Positions 1 to 9,800 are shown, counted from the stretch's first letter. The stretch: DNA of 64,000 bases from CANJSG01 sp043744715 (GCA_043744715.1 JAYTUE010000214.1:1-64000); one strand, 5' to 3'. Notes: generated by a model from the letters alone, not told the origin. Program-made: numbers and translations.

Positions 1-93
1 AAGTTCATCCGGTGGTTACGGCATGCGCTGCAGGAAAACCTCACGGAAGCCGCCGCTGTGCCCCGCCTCACCACCCTCTATGCCTCACTTTGA
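1..93 (+). pseudogene. 3' end of an unidentified coding frame
   Basis: An open frame enters from the left edge and stops at TGA 91-93. It encodes about 30 residues ending PRLTTLYASL. The fragment is too short to assign to a family. It is followed within 20 bases by a different frame that looks more protein-like, so the two may be halves of one frameshifted gene. This cannot be decided without the sequence to the left. Confidence 0.25.
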
Positions 94-359
94 AACTCCA
101 TCTGTGGACACCGTTGCTGCGGCGGTATGGGGAGAGGACTTGGTTCGACCAGGCACGCTTCAAGTTTGCGATGTTCACAAATCTGGAGGCGGCTGCGATT
201 GTGGCTTATATGAAGCTGAAAGCAGAGTCCTCTCCGTCGGATCGTCGGACCGTTGATGAAGCGCTCAAGCACTTCTGGGGTGAAAAAGGTGGCGAACAAA
301 ACGCTCCACCCGATGGCGGCCCCGTGACTCTGCTCGGCAATTCGGGCGTCGCTGAGTAG
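12..359 (+). CDS. hypothetical protein, probably a C-terminal fragment
   Basis: A frame ending at TAG 357-359 contains a plausible soluble C-terminus from about base 105 onward (RYGERTWFDQARFKFAMFTN followed by LEAAAIVAYMKLKAE and ALKHFWGEK). The pattern of an F-T-x-x-E-A-x-A-I-V helix followed by an A-L-x-x-F-W helix resembles small uncharacterised cytoplasmic proteins such as those annotated DUF6714, but I am not certain of the family. The first 30 residues look non-native, so the true N-terminus is probably lost or lies in the preceding frame. It lies in a stretch of gene fragments. Confidence 0.35.
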   Translation: MVTACAAGKPHGSRRCAPPHHPLCLTLKLHLWTPLLRRYGERTWFDQARFKFAMFTNLEAAAIVAYMKLKAESSPSDRRTVDEALKHFWGEKGGEQNAPPDGGPVTLLGNSGVAE

Positions 360-447
360 CCGCCATCGCTGGGCTTGGGTCTCGGTGTTATCGAGCGCTG
401 TGATTATTTAGGACTAGATGAGTGTCACTCATATCGGTCCGGGAGCA

Positions 448-609
448 CTACTTCGCAAACGCCTCGCGCACTTCTCCGGCAATCGTCGCGAGGATCTTGC
501 GTTCGTTGGCGTGGTTCTCGGTGTAGGCCACGAGGACGAACTTCCGGCCGTTGGGCAGTTCTACATAGGTCGCGTCGTGCCGGGTCTGGCTGGTCCAGCC
601 GGCTTTGCT
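448..609 (-). pseudogene. C-terminal fragment of a serine beta-lactamase-like hydrolase
   Basis: Read on the minus strand, 53 residues end at TAG 450-448. They run from SKAGWTSQTRHDATYVELPN through KFVLVAYTENHANERKILAT to a short terminal helix. The layout is that of the last strand and helix of class A beta-lactamase-like serine hydrolases: the K-[TS]-G motif region (here K-A-G-W), the strand after it, then a helix. An in-frame TAG at 612-610 sits immediately upstream. The S-x-x-K active-site region and the rest of the enzyme are absent, and the DUF433 gene starts 45 bases further on. This is a dead remnant. Confidence 0.6.
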
Positions 610-656
610 CTAGAGCGTTCCTTGGCCGGAAAGGGCCACAAACCTAGCCTGCCTCC

Positions 657-896
657 ATGAATTGCAGGGAGCGCATCGTGATCGACCCGCTGATCCGCAG
701 AGGCAAGCCCACCATCCGCAGCACGCGCATCACCGTGGCCGACGTGTTCGATTATCTCGGCGGCGGAATGACCGTTCCCGAGGTGCTGGACGATTTCCCC
801 GACCTGACCCCAGACGACATCCAGGCGTGCTTCGCGTTCGCCGCCGACCGCGACCGCAGGTTGAACGTCGTTCCTCATGAAGCGGCTCTTGGATGA
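657..896 (+). CDS. DUF433 family antitoxin-like protein
   Basis: This 79-residue protein matches the DUF433 layout: an N-terminal R-I-V-I-D-P segment, G-K-P-x-I-R-x-T-R-I-T-V, then a helix-turn-helix-like V-F-D-Y-L-G-G-G-M-T and V-L-D-D-F-P-D-L-T with a final D-I-Q-A helix. DUF433 proteins are usually encoded just upstream of a DUF5615 PIN-like partner and are regarded as antitoxins that bind it and probably their own promoter. Here the stop overlaps a DUF5615-like start at 877. The gene is full length, but its partner is cut off after about 30 residues, so the pair is probably non-functional. A second DUF433 gene occurs at 30940. Confidence 0.8.
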   Translation: MNCRERIVIDPLIRRGKPTIRSTRITVADVFDYLGGGMTVPEVLDDFPDLTPDDIQACFAFAADRDRRLNVVPHEAALG

Positions 897-1113
897 GAAT
901 CTGTCGCCCAAGCTTCCGCGCTTGCTGGCGACGATCTTTCCGGACAGCGCGCATGTCCGCGAGTCTATCGGGGAGCTTGAGGATTTTCATCGGGTGGAGG
1001 CGAAGGGGGCTTGGGTCGCAGGAAGCGGAACATCGTATCGCCGTGCTTCATCGTCTTGCGTTCGTCCCAGTGGGCCGGGATCTCGAGCGTGTCGCGTTTC
1101 GTGTGGCCGATGA
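877..1113 (+). pseudogene. truncated DUF5615 PIN-like toxin
   Basis: The first 30 or so codons (MKRLLDENLSPKLPRLLATI then FPDSAHVRES) match the N-terminus of DUF5615 proteins, including the D-E-N-L-S acidic start that forms part of the PIN-like active site. The similarity stops near base 965, where the frame runs antisense into the 3' end of rsmD. The second half of the fold, with the remaining acidic residues, is missing. Its start overlaps the upstream DUF433 stop, as in intact pairs. I read it as a toxin gene destroyed by a rearrangement that joined it to rsmD. Confidence 0.65.
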
Positions 1114-1579
1114 GCACGAGACCGCCGGGAGCGACGAGGCGGGGCAGGTTCACATCGTCCAGCATGCGTTGGGCGAAGGACTGGGAACGCTTGCCGACGT
1201 TTTTGTCGCCGTAGGGCGGATCCGCGAGGACGAGCTCGAAGCGTTCGCCCTGTTCCGCGAGTTGCGCCATGGCGGTGAAGGCGTCCTGAATCCGGAGATG
1301 GAGCCGGTCCGCCAAGCCTGCGAAGGCGGCGTTGCGGCGGATGAACTCGGCGTGTTTGGCCGACTTCTCCACGATCAACGCGCTGGCCGAGCCGCGCGAA
1401 AGGCATTCAAGGCTCAGCGCGCCCGTGCCGCCGAAGAGTTCGAGCACGCGAGCATCGACCGGCCGGTCGACGAGGCTGTTGAAGATGGCCTGGCGCACGA
1501 GATCCGGCGTCGGCCTGACACCGAGGCCGTCCGGGACTTTCAGGATTCTTCCGCCGGCTGTGCCGCCGATGATGCGCAT
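965..1579 (-). CDS. rsmD: 16S rRNA (guanine(966)-N(2))-methyltransferase RsmD
   Basis: RsmD transfers a methyl group from S-adenosylmethionine to N2 of G966 of 16S rRNA in the assembled small subunit. The 204-residue protein starts MRIIGGTAGG and has R-P-T-P-D-x-V-R (about 22-29), the SAM-binding motif L-E-L-F-G-G-T-G-A (46-54) and the catalytic D-P-P-Y (120-123), all diagnostic of the family. Length is normal apart from a Pro-rich tail of about 15 residues. That tail overlaps the region where the truncated DUF5615 frame ends, so it may reflect the rearrangement there. The gene is divergent from the ABC operon, with about 150 bases between them. Confidence 0.93.
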   Translation of the reverse strand: MRIIGGTAGGRILKVPDGLGVRPTPDLVRQAIFNSLVDRPVDARVLELFGGTGALSLECLSRGSASALIVEKSAKHAEFIRRNAAFAGLADRLHLRIQDAFTAMAQLAEQGERFELVLADPPYGDKNVGKRSQSFAQRMLDDVNLPRLVAPGGLVLIGHTKRDTLEIPAHWDERKTMKHGDTMFRFLRPKPPSPPPDENPQAPR

Positions 1580-1727
1580 GGGCGCAAGCTACGGGAGAAG
1601 GCGCGCGAGACCAAGCGGGACGAAGGATGAACGGAGACGCCTTTCCGATGGTCGATTGATTTCCGGACGGAACGAGTTTTTGTTGGCCGGGTCTTCGCAG
1701 GGGCAACTAGTCTTCCGTCTTAAACTC

Positions 1728-2693
1728 ATGGGCAATGATCCGATGATCGAAGTGGCCGACCTGACCAAGAAGTATCCTGGTCGGACCGCCATCGCCGGGC
1801 TCACCTTCCAGGTGGGCCGGGGCGAGATCGTCGGGTTCCTCGGACCCAACGGCGCGGGCAAGAGCACGACGATGCGGATCCTCTCCTGCTATCTGCCCGC
1901 CACCTCGGGCACGGCGCGCGTCGCGGGCTACGACGTTTTCACCCAGTCGATGGAGGTGCGGCGGCGCATCGGCTACATGCCGGAGAACAACCCGCTCCAT
2001 CCCGAGATGCGGGTGCGGGAGTATCTCAAGTTCCGCGCCCGGCTGAAGGGCCTGGGGGTCGCGAAGTCGCGCGACCGCGTGGACACGGTGCTCGAACAGT
2101 GTTCGTTGACGGGGGTTGCCAAGCGCATCGTCGGCCAGCTCTCGAAAGGTTTCCGGCAACGCGTCGGGCTGGCCGATGCGCTCGTCCATGAACCGGAGCT
2201 GGTCATCCTCGACGAGCCGACCATCGGCCTCGATCCCGACCAGCTCCGCAGCGTGCGGCAGCTGATCAAGAACCTCGGCGGCAAACACACCGTCCTCATC
2301 TCGACGCACATTCTGCCCGAAGTGGAGATGACCTGCAGTCGCGTGCTCATCATGCGGCACGGCCGCATCCTCGCGGCCGACACGCCGGAGAACCTCGGCC
2401 GCGCCATGAGCGGGGCGCACCAGGTGGTCGCCGAGATCGCGGCGACCGAGGCGGAGCTTCGCGAGGCCTTCGGGGATATTCCCGAGTTGAGCGACTGCGA
2501 CCTGTCCCCGGCCGAAGGCGACTACATGCGTTGTTCCGTGACCGCCACCGATGGCGCCGACGTGCGCGTGCAGATCTACGACATGGCGCGGGCCCGCAAC
2601 TGGCGGCTCCGCGAACTGACCCGTTCGCGCCTGACGCTGGAGGACATCTACGTCCGTGTGACGCGCCCGGAAAGCGGGGAGGACCGGAACTGA
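1728..2693 (+). CDS. ABC transporter ATP-binding protein, GldA-like
   Basis: This cytoplasmic ATPase would power the permease encoded next to it. With the start at ATG 1728 it has 321 residues: Walker A G-P-N-G-A-G-K-S-T (about 39-47), signature L-S-K-G-F-R-Q-R (about 138-145, a common variant of LSGGQ), Walker B E-L-V-I-L-D-E-P (157-164) and H-loop S-T-H (192-194). A C-terminal regulatory extension of about 90 residues follows. ATG 1743 is an alternative start. The frame stays open further upstream, but that part overlaps rsmD and is not family-like. The stop overlaps the next start (TGATG). With the GldG-like and DUF4340 genes downstream it matches the Gld/Nos-type ABC module; the substrate is unknown. 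Confidence 0.9.
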   Translation: MGNDPMIEVADLTKKYPGRTAIAGLTFQVGRGEIVGFLGPNGAGKSTTMRILSCYLPATSGTARVAGYDVFTQSMEVRRRIGYMPENNPLHPEMRVREYLKFRARLKGLGVAKSRDRVDTVLEQCSLTGVAKRIVGQLSKGFRQRVGLADALVHEPELVILDEPTIGLDPDQLRSVRQLIKNLGGKHTVLISTHILPEVEMTCSRVLIMRHGRILAADTPENLGRAMSGAHQVVAEIAATEAELREAFGDIPELSDCDLSPAEGDYMRCSVTATDGADVRVQIYDMARARNWRLRELTRSRLTLEDIYVRVTRPESGEDRN

Positions 2694-3445
2694 TGCGCAC
2701 CTACTTCGTCCTGCTCCGCCGCGAGCTGGGTTCCTACTTCGTCTCGTTCATCGGATACCTCGTCATCGCCCTGGCCATCGGCGAGATGGGGCTGTGCTTC
2801 TTCAGCCTCGTGCAGAGCCTGCGCAACGGCACCACGCCGATGCCGCTGGTGGAGCTCTTCTTCGCCACGCAGTTCTTCTGGCTCATCTTCCTGACGACCG
2901 CGCCGGTGATCACGATGCGCCTGTTCGCCCTGGAGAAGGATTCCGGGACCTTCGAGACGCTGATGACCGCGCCGGTCACGGAGCTGCAGGTGGTCATGGC
3001 GAAGTTCTCCGCCGCCCTCCTGTTCTACATGATCATGTGGGTGCCGTTTGTCGGATGCGCCCTCCTGGTGCGGCATTTCGTGAACGACCCGTCGGCGCTC
3101 GACCTCACGACCATGGCGGGAACGTTCATCGGCCTCTTCCTTCTGGGCTGCCTGTTCATCTCCTTCGGCTGTCTGGCGTCCTCGATGACGCGGAACCAGA
3201 TCGTCGCCGCGATGATCAGCTTCGCCTTCGGGGTGTCGCTTTTCGTCGTGAGCCTGCTGGCCGACCAGTTCTCCGCGGCGGGCGGACTGGTTAGTGTGGT
3301 CTTCCAGCGGATCGCCGTGACCGACCACCTCCAGGAATTCGCGCGGGGCATCATCGACACGCGGCAGGCCGTCTTCTACCTCAGCACGACGGCGCTCCTC
3401 CTCTTCCTCACCCACCGCGTCCTCGAAAGCCGCCGCTGGAAATGA
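2693..3445 (+). CDS. ABC transporter permease, GldF-like
   Basis: This integral inner-membrane protein of 250 residues has about six predicted hydrophobic segments (roughly 18-40, 60-85, 105-125, 140-165, 170-195 and 225-242). The loop E-K-D-S-G-T-F-E-T-L-M-T-A-P-V (about 82-96) is characteristic of ABC-2-type permeases of the GldF/NosY group, where it follows the first membrane pair and probably contacts the ATPase. The start was chosen because its ATG overlaps the stop of the ATPase, which implies translational coupling. It would form the transport pore with that ATPase. Confidence 0.88.
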   Translation: MRTYFVLLRRELGSYFVSFIGYLVIALAIGEMGLCFFSLVQSLRNGTTPMPLVELFFATQFFWLIFLTTAPVITMRLFALEKDSGTFETLMTAPVTELQVVMAKFSAALLFYMIMWVPFVGCALLVRHFVNDPSALDLTTMAGTFIGLFLLGCLFISFGCLASSMTRNQIVAAMISFAFGVSLFVVSLLADQFSAAGGLVSVVFQRIAVTDHLQEFARGIIDTRQAVFYLSTTALLLFLTHRVLESRRWK

Positions 3446-3449
3446 ACTG

Positions 3450-5000
3450 ATGTCCGAGCCCAAGCCATCTCCCGCCAGTTTCTCCGCCGGCCGCCGCTGG
3501 AGCCGCGCCTTCAATTCGGTGGTCGGCATCGTCTCGCTCGTGGCCATCGTGGTCATGGTGAACTACCTCGCCTCCGGCTGGTATCGGCGCTGGGAACTCT
3601 CCAAGAACGGCCGGTTCGACCTGTCGCCGCAGACCACGCGGCTGCTGCAGGGCGTGACCAACGAGGTCGAGGTCTTCGTGTGTTTCGAGGTCGAAAAGGA
3701 GCAGGAGCTGCATGGCTGGAGCCAGTCGTTGCTGCGCCAGTATGCGAACCTCAACCCGCGCATCCACGTCCGCAGCATCGACCCGAGCCGCGCGCCGGGC
3801 AGCGTTTCGCAGATCCTCGCCACCAACCAGCTCGGCACTCTCGCGAACAAGAACTTCATCCTCTTCTCCAGCGAGGGCCGCCGCTGGGTCGTCTTCGCCA
3901 ACCAGTTGTCCGACTACAGCCAGCCGATCCCGATCACCGGCGAGAACGGACAGCCTGCGTTCGAGTTCCGGCGCACCACCTTCAAGGGCGAGGTCCTCTT
4001 CAGCTCCGCCATCTTCGCCGTGACCTACGCCCGGCAGCAGAAGGCCTATTTCGTCACCGGGCACGGCGAGCACAATCCCGAGGGCGTCTCGGCCGACATG
4101 GACTACGGGAAGTTCGCCGCCATGCTCCGGGAGCAATACAACATCGCCTGGGACAAGGTGAGCCTGTCGGACACGAACGACCTTGCGGACGCCTCGCTCC
4201 TCGTCATCGCCGGACCCGCCCGTTCGGCCTTCACGACCAACGAACTCGCCAAGCTCGACGCCTATCTCCGCAATGGCGGACGCGCGCTCATCCTTGCCCC
4301 GAATCTTCCCTACGCCGCCGGCCAACGGAACGGGATCATGCTCAACACGGGTCTCGAGAATTACCTGACCAACTGGAACGTCGGCATCCGCCCCAGCATC
4401 GTGCTCGACCGTGATTTCGCCGCGTCCGAGAACGACCTCCTCATCCCGGCAACCCGGCTGAACCATGACCATCCAGTGACCCGGTCGATGGTCGGTTCCG
4501 ACATGGACGTGCGGCTCGTTCTGCCCCGGCCCGTCGGCCGTCTGCTCGGTTCGGGCGACGTCGCCAGCGGGCCGAAGGTCGAAGTCCTCGGCGTCACCAG
4601 CAAGGAGGCGGTCGAGCAGATCACGACGATGGTGAACGGCACACCGACGCCGAAGCTGAACAAGGGCGAGTTCCCGCTGATGGTCGCGGTCGAGAAGGGC
4701 GCGATCACCGGCGTGAGGGCCGACCGTGGAACGACGCGCCTCATCGTCATCGGCGATTCGCTCTGCTTCAACAACCAGATCCTCGATTCGGCCGGCAACC
4801 GCTTCTTCGCGGGGTTTGCCGTGAACTGGCTGCTCGACCGTCCGCAGGCCATGTTGGAGATCCCGCCCAAGACGTTGAAGGATTACAAGATCACCGCCTC
4901 CGCCGTGCAGGTCCGGAACCTCGGCCTCATCATGATCCTCGGTTTTCCCGGAGCGGTCCTCCTTTTCGGCGGACTCGTCTGGCTCCGTCGCCGCCGGTGA
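3450..5000 (+). CDS. GldG-like ABC auxiliary protein
   Basis: The 516-residue protein has one N-terminal membrane segment (about 27-47), a large periplasmic region and one C-terminal membrane segment (about 490-512) ending in four arginines. That is the architecture of GldG, annotated as an auxiliary component of ABC-type systems involved in gliding motility. Recognisable segments are G-R-F-D-L-S-P-Q-T near 54-62, V-F-V-C-F-E near 74, and F-V-T-G-H-G-E-H-N-P-E near 201. In Bacteroidetes GldA/F/G contribute to gliding, but related modules are widespread in non-gliding bacteria, so motility should not be assumed. It starts 4 bases after the permease. Confidence 0.87.
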   Translation: MSEPKPSPASFSAGRRWSRAFNSVVGIVSLVAIVVMVNYLASGWYRRWELSKNGRFDLSPQTTRLLQGVTNEVEVFVCFEVEKEQELHGWSQSLLRQYANLNPRIHVRSIDPSRAPGSVSQILATNQLGTLANKNFILFSSEGRRWVVFANQLSDYSQPIPITGENGQPAFEFRRTTFKGEVLFSSAIFAVTYARQQKAYFVTGHGEHNPEGVSADMDYGKFAAMLREQYNIAWDKVSLSDTNDLADASLLVIAGPARSAFTTNELAKLDAYLRNGGRALILAPNLPYAAGQRNGIMLNTGLENYLTNWNVGIRPSIVLDRDFAASENDLLIPATRLNHDHPVTRSMVGSDMDVRLVLPRPVGRLLGSGDVASGPKVEVLGVTSKEAVEQITTMVNGTPTPKLNKGEFPLMVAVEKGAITGVRADRGTTRLIVIGDSLCFNNQILDSAGNRFFAGFAVNWLLDRPQAMLEIPPKTLKDYKITASAVQVRNLGLIMILGFPGAVLLFGGLVWLRRRR

Positions 5001-5010
5001 TCTTCGATTC

Positions 5011-6813
5011 ATGACCGCCAGCAAGACATGGACGCTGTTCTTCGCGGCCGCGATGCTCGCGGGGTTCATCGTCTTCGTCGAACGCCCGGTCCGGATGGAG
5101 AAGCTGAAGGTTCCCGTCACGGAACTTCTTCCCGGGTTCACGCCGGCCGAGGTGTCGTCGGTGGAGGTGCGTCATTCCGGCCAGCTGCCCATCCAGGCCG
5201 AACGCACGGCGGGCGGCTGGAAGCTGGTCCGTCCCGTCGCCCATGTCGCCGACCCCGTCCGCGTGGGGCTCTTCCTCGGCGCATTGCAACAGCTCCGCTG
5301 GGATTCGCACATCCGGCCCGAGGAACTGCTCGCACGGCCGGGGGCCATGGAGGAATTCGGGCTCCGCAGTCCCCGTGTCACGCTGACGATCCATCTTCCC
5401 GGCGACCGGCAGGTGCAGCTTCTGATCGGCACCAACACGATCGCCGGCGACCAGGTCTACGTGGGCCAGACCGGAGGCGCCGGCATCCATCTGGTGACGG
5501 CCGACCTGCTCCGGTTCATCCCGCAGTCGGAAAAGATCTGGCGCAGCCAGGACATCCTGCCCGCGGAGATCTTCGCGCAGAAATCCATGCGTGTGCGGGC
5601 CGCCCTGCGCGGCTTCGACCTGAACCGGGCGGGCACCAATTCGCTGTGGCGCATCGTCTGGCCGTTCGACGCGCGCGCCGACAACCGGCGGGTCGATGCG
5701 GGCTTCGACCAGCTCCGCACCAACCTCGTCACCGGCTTCGTGGCGGACGGGGTGAAGGACTTCGAGCCCTACGGCCTGCAAACCCCCGCCCTGGAAATCC
5801 TCTTCGGCGAAGGGACCAACTACACGCGCGGCCTGCAAGTCGGATCGGGCCCGACCAACCTCCCGCCGATGGTCTTCGCGCGTCGTTTGGGCGAGCCTTC
5901 CGTGTTCCTCGTCCCCAAGGCGGCCGTGGAGGCGTGGCTTGTTTCCCCGACGGAACTCCGGAACCCGCGTCTGGTGGATCTCCCCGCGACCAACATCACG
6001 AAGATCGACGTGCTGGGCGAGGAGGCCTTCGCCATCGAACGGCGCGGCACGAATGTCTGGGCGGTCACGGCCCCGAAGTATTTCGCAGCCGACAGCCTGC
6101 TGCTCGAGGTGCTGCTCTACGTCGTCACGGAGGCGCCGACCGTCGAGGAGAAGGCGCTGGTGACGGACCTGAAGCCCTACGGCCTCGACAAGCCGCTCGC
6201 GGAATACCGCTTCGAGGCGCGGCGCGGCGGGACGAACGAGGCGGTCGCGTTCCAGATCGGCGCGGGCGACGGCGGCCGGCTTTTCGTCCGGCGCACGGAT
6301 GAAACCTCCGTCAGCGAGTTGTCGCCCGAGATCTTCATCCGGCTTCCGCGCCAGTCCTGGCAGATCGGCGATCGCAGGATCTGGCACTTCGATCCGACGA
6401 ACGTCGCCTCGGTCACGATCCAGCAGGCGGGCCGCAAAAAAATGCTCGTCCGCAATGCCGCCGGGGAATGGATCGTCGCGCCGGGCTCGCAGGGCTTCGT
6501 GAACCCCTTCGGCGTGGAGGAGGCGTTGACGCGCCTCGGTTCGCTGCAGGCCGTCTACTGGACCGCGCGCGGCGATGTGGCGGATGCCTACGGATTCAAG
6601 AAGGTGGACTTCAAGCTGACCCTGGGTCTCATGAGGGACGGGAAGGCCGAGAGTCTGGAGATCGAGTTCGGCGGACAATCGCGCCAGCTGCATCCCTATG
6701 CGGCCACGAAGATCGACGGGGCGCGGACGGTGTTCGAGTTCCCGGTCGACACCTATGTCAACGCGGTCCGGGAATACCTCACGATCTTCAAGGCCGGAAC
6801 GGAGACTCCGTGA
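5011..6813 (+). CDS. DUF4340 domain-containing membrane-anchored protein
   Basis: A 600-residue protein with a single N-terminal membrane anchor (about 7-23) and a long periplasmic part made of repeated beta-rich units. Phrases such as W-K-L-V-R-P-V, W-R-I-V-W-P-F-D and W-A-V-T-A-P-K-Y recur at roughly 70, 215 and 350; each is the W-x-[IVL] core of a DUF4340 unit. DUF4340 proteins almost always follow a GldG-like gene, and this one begins 10 bases after it. The function is unknown; a role as periplasmic partner of the ABC complex is inferred from the operon alone. No catalytic motif is visible. Confidence 0.85.
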   Translation: MTASKTWTLFFAAAMLAGFIVFVERPVRMEKLKVPVTELLPGFTPAEVSSVEVRHSGQLPIQAERTAGGWKLVRPVAHVADPVRVGLFLGALQQLRWDSHIRPEELLARPGAMEEFGLRSPRVTLTIHLPGDRQVQLLIGTNTIAGDQVYVGQTGGAGIHLVTADLLRFIPQSEKIWRSQDILPAEIFAQKSMRVRAALRGFDLNRAGTNSLWRIVWPFDARADNRRVDAGFDQLRTNLVTGFVADGVKDFEPYGLQTPALEILFGEGTNYTRGLQVGSGPTNLPPMVFARRLGEPSVFLVPKAAVEAWLVSPTELRNPRLVDLPATNITKIDVLGEEAFAIERRGTNVWAVTAPKYFAADSLLLEVLLYVVTEAPTVEEKALVTDLKPYGLDKPLAEYRFEARRGGTNEAVAFQIGAGDGGRLFVRRTDETSVSELSPEIFIRLPRQSWQIGDRRIWHFDPTNVASVTIQQAGRKKMLVRNAAGEWIVAPGSQGFVNPFGVEEALTRLGSLQAVYWTARGDVADAYGFKKVDFKLTLGLMRDGKAESLEIEFGGQSRQLHPYAATKIDGARTVFEFPVDTYVNAVREYLTIFKAGTETP

Positions 6814-6814
6814 C

Positions 6815-9800
6815 ATGAAGCCGAAGCCCAGCGGACGTCCGTGGCTGCGGCGATGCCGCGTGGTCTTCCGTTGGTGCCGGATCGCCGTCTGGCTGGCGAT
6901 CCTCGCGCTCATCTGCGCGGTCATCTACGTGACGGAGATAGGCATCCCGGAGTTCGCCAAGGAACGCATCAAGTCGGGCCTGCGCGTGCAGGGCATCGAC
7001 CTCGACTTCGAACGGGCGCGCTTCCGCTGGCTCCAGGGCGTCCAGGTGGACCTGCTCACCATCGGATGGAGGGGCGTCCCCGGCACGATCACCGCGGCCG
7101 AGGCCACGGTGGACCTCGACCAGAAGTCGCTCGCCCGCGGCGAATGGCGGATCGAATCCATCTCAGTCCGCGACGCCGCCATGCGGCTGGTGCCCTCGGA
7201 GGCCCATATCCGCCCGGTGGATGTCAGCGAAGTCCAGTTGAAGATCTCCTTCCCGGACACGAACTCCGTCATGCTCGACCGCTTCAAGGGCCGGCTGCGG
7301 CAGGGTTCATTCTCCTTCTTCGTCGGCATCACGAACACCTGGGCCCTGACCAACCTGATCGCGCGCCCGGCCGATGTGAGGGTGAAGCCGGCCGGTCCGT
7401 TCTCGATGACGAACCAGGTCAACCGCCTCGCCGAATGGATCGACCGGTTCAACCTCGATTCCTCCTCCCACGTCCACATCAGCGTCACGGGGGACGCCGC
7501 CGATCCGGAAGGCGTCGCGGGCCTGGTGAAGCTCACCGTGCCCACCATCGACACGCCGTGGGGCCTCGCCAGCAACCTCGTCGTCACGTCCTCCATCCGA
7601 GACCTCTTCACGGACGTGACCGAGTCCGGGGTCGATCTCGCCGTCTCTGCCGACCGGGCCTGGACGCCATGGGGCGAAGGCGACGGGGTTTCCGTGAAAG
7701 GCCATGTCAAGCCCGCCGGGCAGGACATGCGCCTCTGGGAAGCCCGCCTCGACGTGCGCGCCACGAACGCCAGTTCCCGCTGGGCCACGGCGCGCGCCTT
7801 CAACATCCGGATGGACGCGCTGCTCGACACCCGGAACGCCGTGCCGCCCCGGGCCAGCGGCCACATGGACGTGGTCGGGCTGGAGACGAAGTGGTTCACG
7901 CTCGGTTCCGGCAGCGTCCACTTCGACCGCCTGCCTGAAACGAACGAATGGGCCGCCGTCACCAACCATCTCACCCTCGGCTTGTGGACGAATGTCCTGC
8001 CGCATCGGCTCAATTTCTCGGCGGCGTTGACCAACATCGCAACGCCCGAGCTCACGATCCCCTCGGCCCGCATCACCGCCGGATGGAAGGCGCCGTCCCT
8101 GGGCGTGAGCGCCTTCGATCTCGAACTCGCCTCCGGGCCCCTGAGCGGACGCGCGGCCATCGATGTCGCGACGCGTGTGGTCGAGTGGACGGCCGAAGCG
8201 AAGTTCGACCTGCACGAGGCGCTGCCGCTCCTGCCGCCCGCGAGCCAGAGATGGCTGACGCAGTTCACCTGGGGCGCGCCGCCGGAGGCCTCGGCGTCCG
8301 GCGGCGTCCGGCTTCCGGCCTGGACGAACAGCGCGCCCGATTGGCGCGGCGAGGTGCAGCCCAGCCTCCGGCTGGCGGGGATTTTTTCGGTCACGAACGG
8401 AAGTTACCGGGGACTGCCGGTGGATTCCGCGGTGGGCTCCTTCAACTACACCAACCTGCTCTGGCACCTGCCGAACGTGCGCCTGAAGCGGCCGGAAGGC
8501 GCGGTGGACCTGGAGTTCACCAGCACCGACCAGGGAAGTCGGCAGACCTTCAAGTTTGTCAGCACCATCGATCCGCAGATTCTCCGGCCGCTCTTTCCGA
8601 CCAATGCGACCCGCGTGTTCGATCTCTTCGAGTTCCGCACGATGCCGGTGATCGAGGCGGACCTGCATTACTTCAAGGACGAGCCCGAAAAGACGGTCGC
8701 GGCCGCGCATCTGGTCATCAGCAACGCGTCCTTCCGCACCCAGTGGGTCGATCGCGTGGAGGCGACGGTGGCTTTCACCAACGGCTTCATCCAGGCGCGC
8801 GACGTGCGGGTCGAGCGGGGCACGAACTGGGCGCGCGGCGAATGGGTGGGCTTCGACCTGGGCACGTCGATCCTCACGATCAGCAACGGCACGGCGCAGT
8901 TCGAGCTCGAGCCCTTCCTCCGCGCCATCGGCCCGAGGACGTGGAAGACGATGGAGCCCTACCGTTTCCTGGACGTGCCCAAGGCGAAGGTCAGCGGCTG
9001 GCTGAACACCAGCGACGTCGACGAGGTCGACCTCCGCTTTGTGGCCGACGCGGGGCGCTTCGAATGGAACCGCTACGCCGTCGACCAGCTCGTCGGCGAA
9101 GCCCGCTGGCTGGGACGCTCGCTCATCCTCACGAACATGGCCGGGCGCGGCTACGGTGATGGCACGATCGCCGGTTCGGCCTTCTTCGAGTTCGCCGACC
9201 TCGGGCAGACGGACTTCCGCTTCGCCCTGGATTTCGCCGACATCGATCTGCACAGGTTCATGCTCGGCCTGGCGGTGACCAACAGGCTTGAAGGCCTGCT
9301 CACCGGGAACCTCACCGTCACCGACGGCTCCGAATGGCGTCCGACCGGCTGGAACGGCTACGGCTGGGCCCGGCTGACCAACGGTTTCATCTGGGAGTAT
9401 CCGATCTTCGGCATCCTCTCGCCGGTGCTCGACACCATCTCGCCGGGAGCCGGCAAGGACCACGCCCGCAGCGCCACGACCACCTTCATCCTCACGAACA
9501 ACGTGGCCTTCACCGACGACATGGAACTGCGCGCCGCCGCGCTGCGCCTGAACTACCGGGGCACGGTCGACTTCGAGCAGCGCGTCAATGCGCGCGTCGA
9601 TGCCGTGCTCCTGCGCGACACGCCGCTCCTGGGACCGCTCCTGAGCCTCGCCCTGTCCCCGTTCACGCGGCTCTTCGAGTATGAGATCACCGGCACGTTG
9701 AAGGAGCCGGTGCAGAAGGCGGCCTACATCCCCGGCTTCCTCATGAAGATCCTGACGCCCTTCGACACGTTGAAGAAACTGCTGCCCGAGCCGGAGAACA

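Noticed and set aside
1332..1727. Upstream extension of the ABC ATPase frame
   Set aside because: It overlaps rsmD antisense and lacks any ATPase-like features; the usual N-terminus begins at 1728 or 1743.
3408..5141. 577-codon minus-strand frame opposite the GldG-like gene
   Set aside because: Acidic and His-rich, with no recognisable domain; the opposite strand encodes a full-length GldG-like protein in a tight operon.
4930..6924. Long open frame on the minus strand across the DUF4340 gene
   Set aside because: It is the antisense of a high-GC gene with strong third-position bias. Its product is Arg/Gly/Asp-rich without any domain, and the plus-strand gene has clear family features.
7307..9463. 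718-codon minus-strand frame within the AsmA-like gene
   Set aside because: Same cause as above: a shadow frame with compositionally biased, non-family sequence opposite a supported gene.
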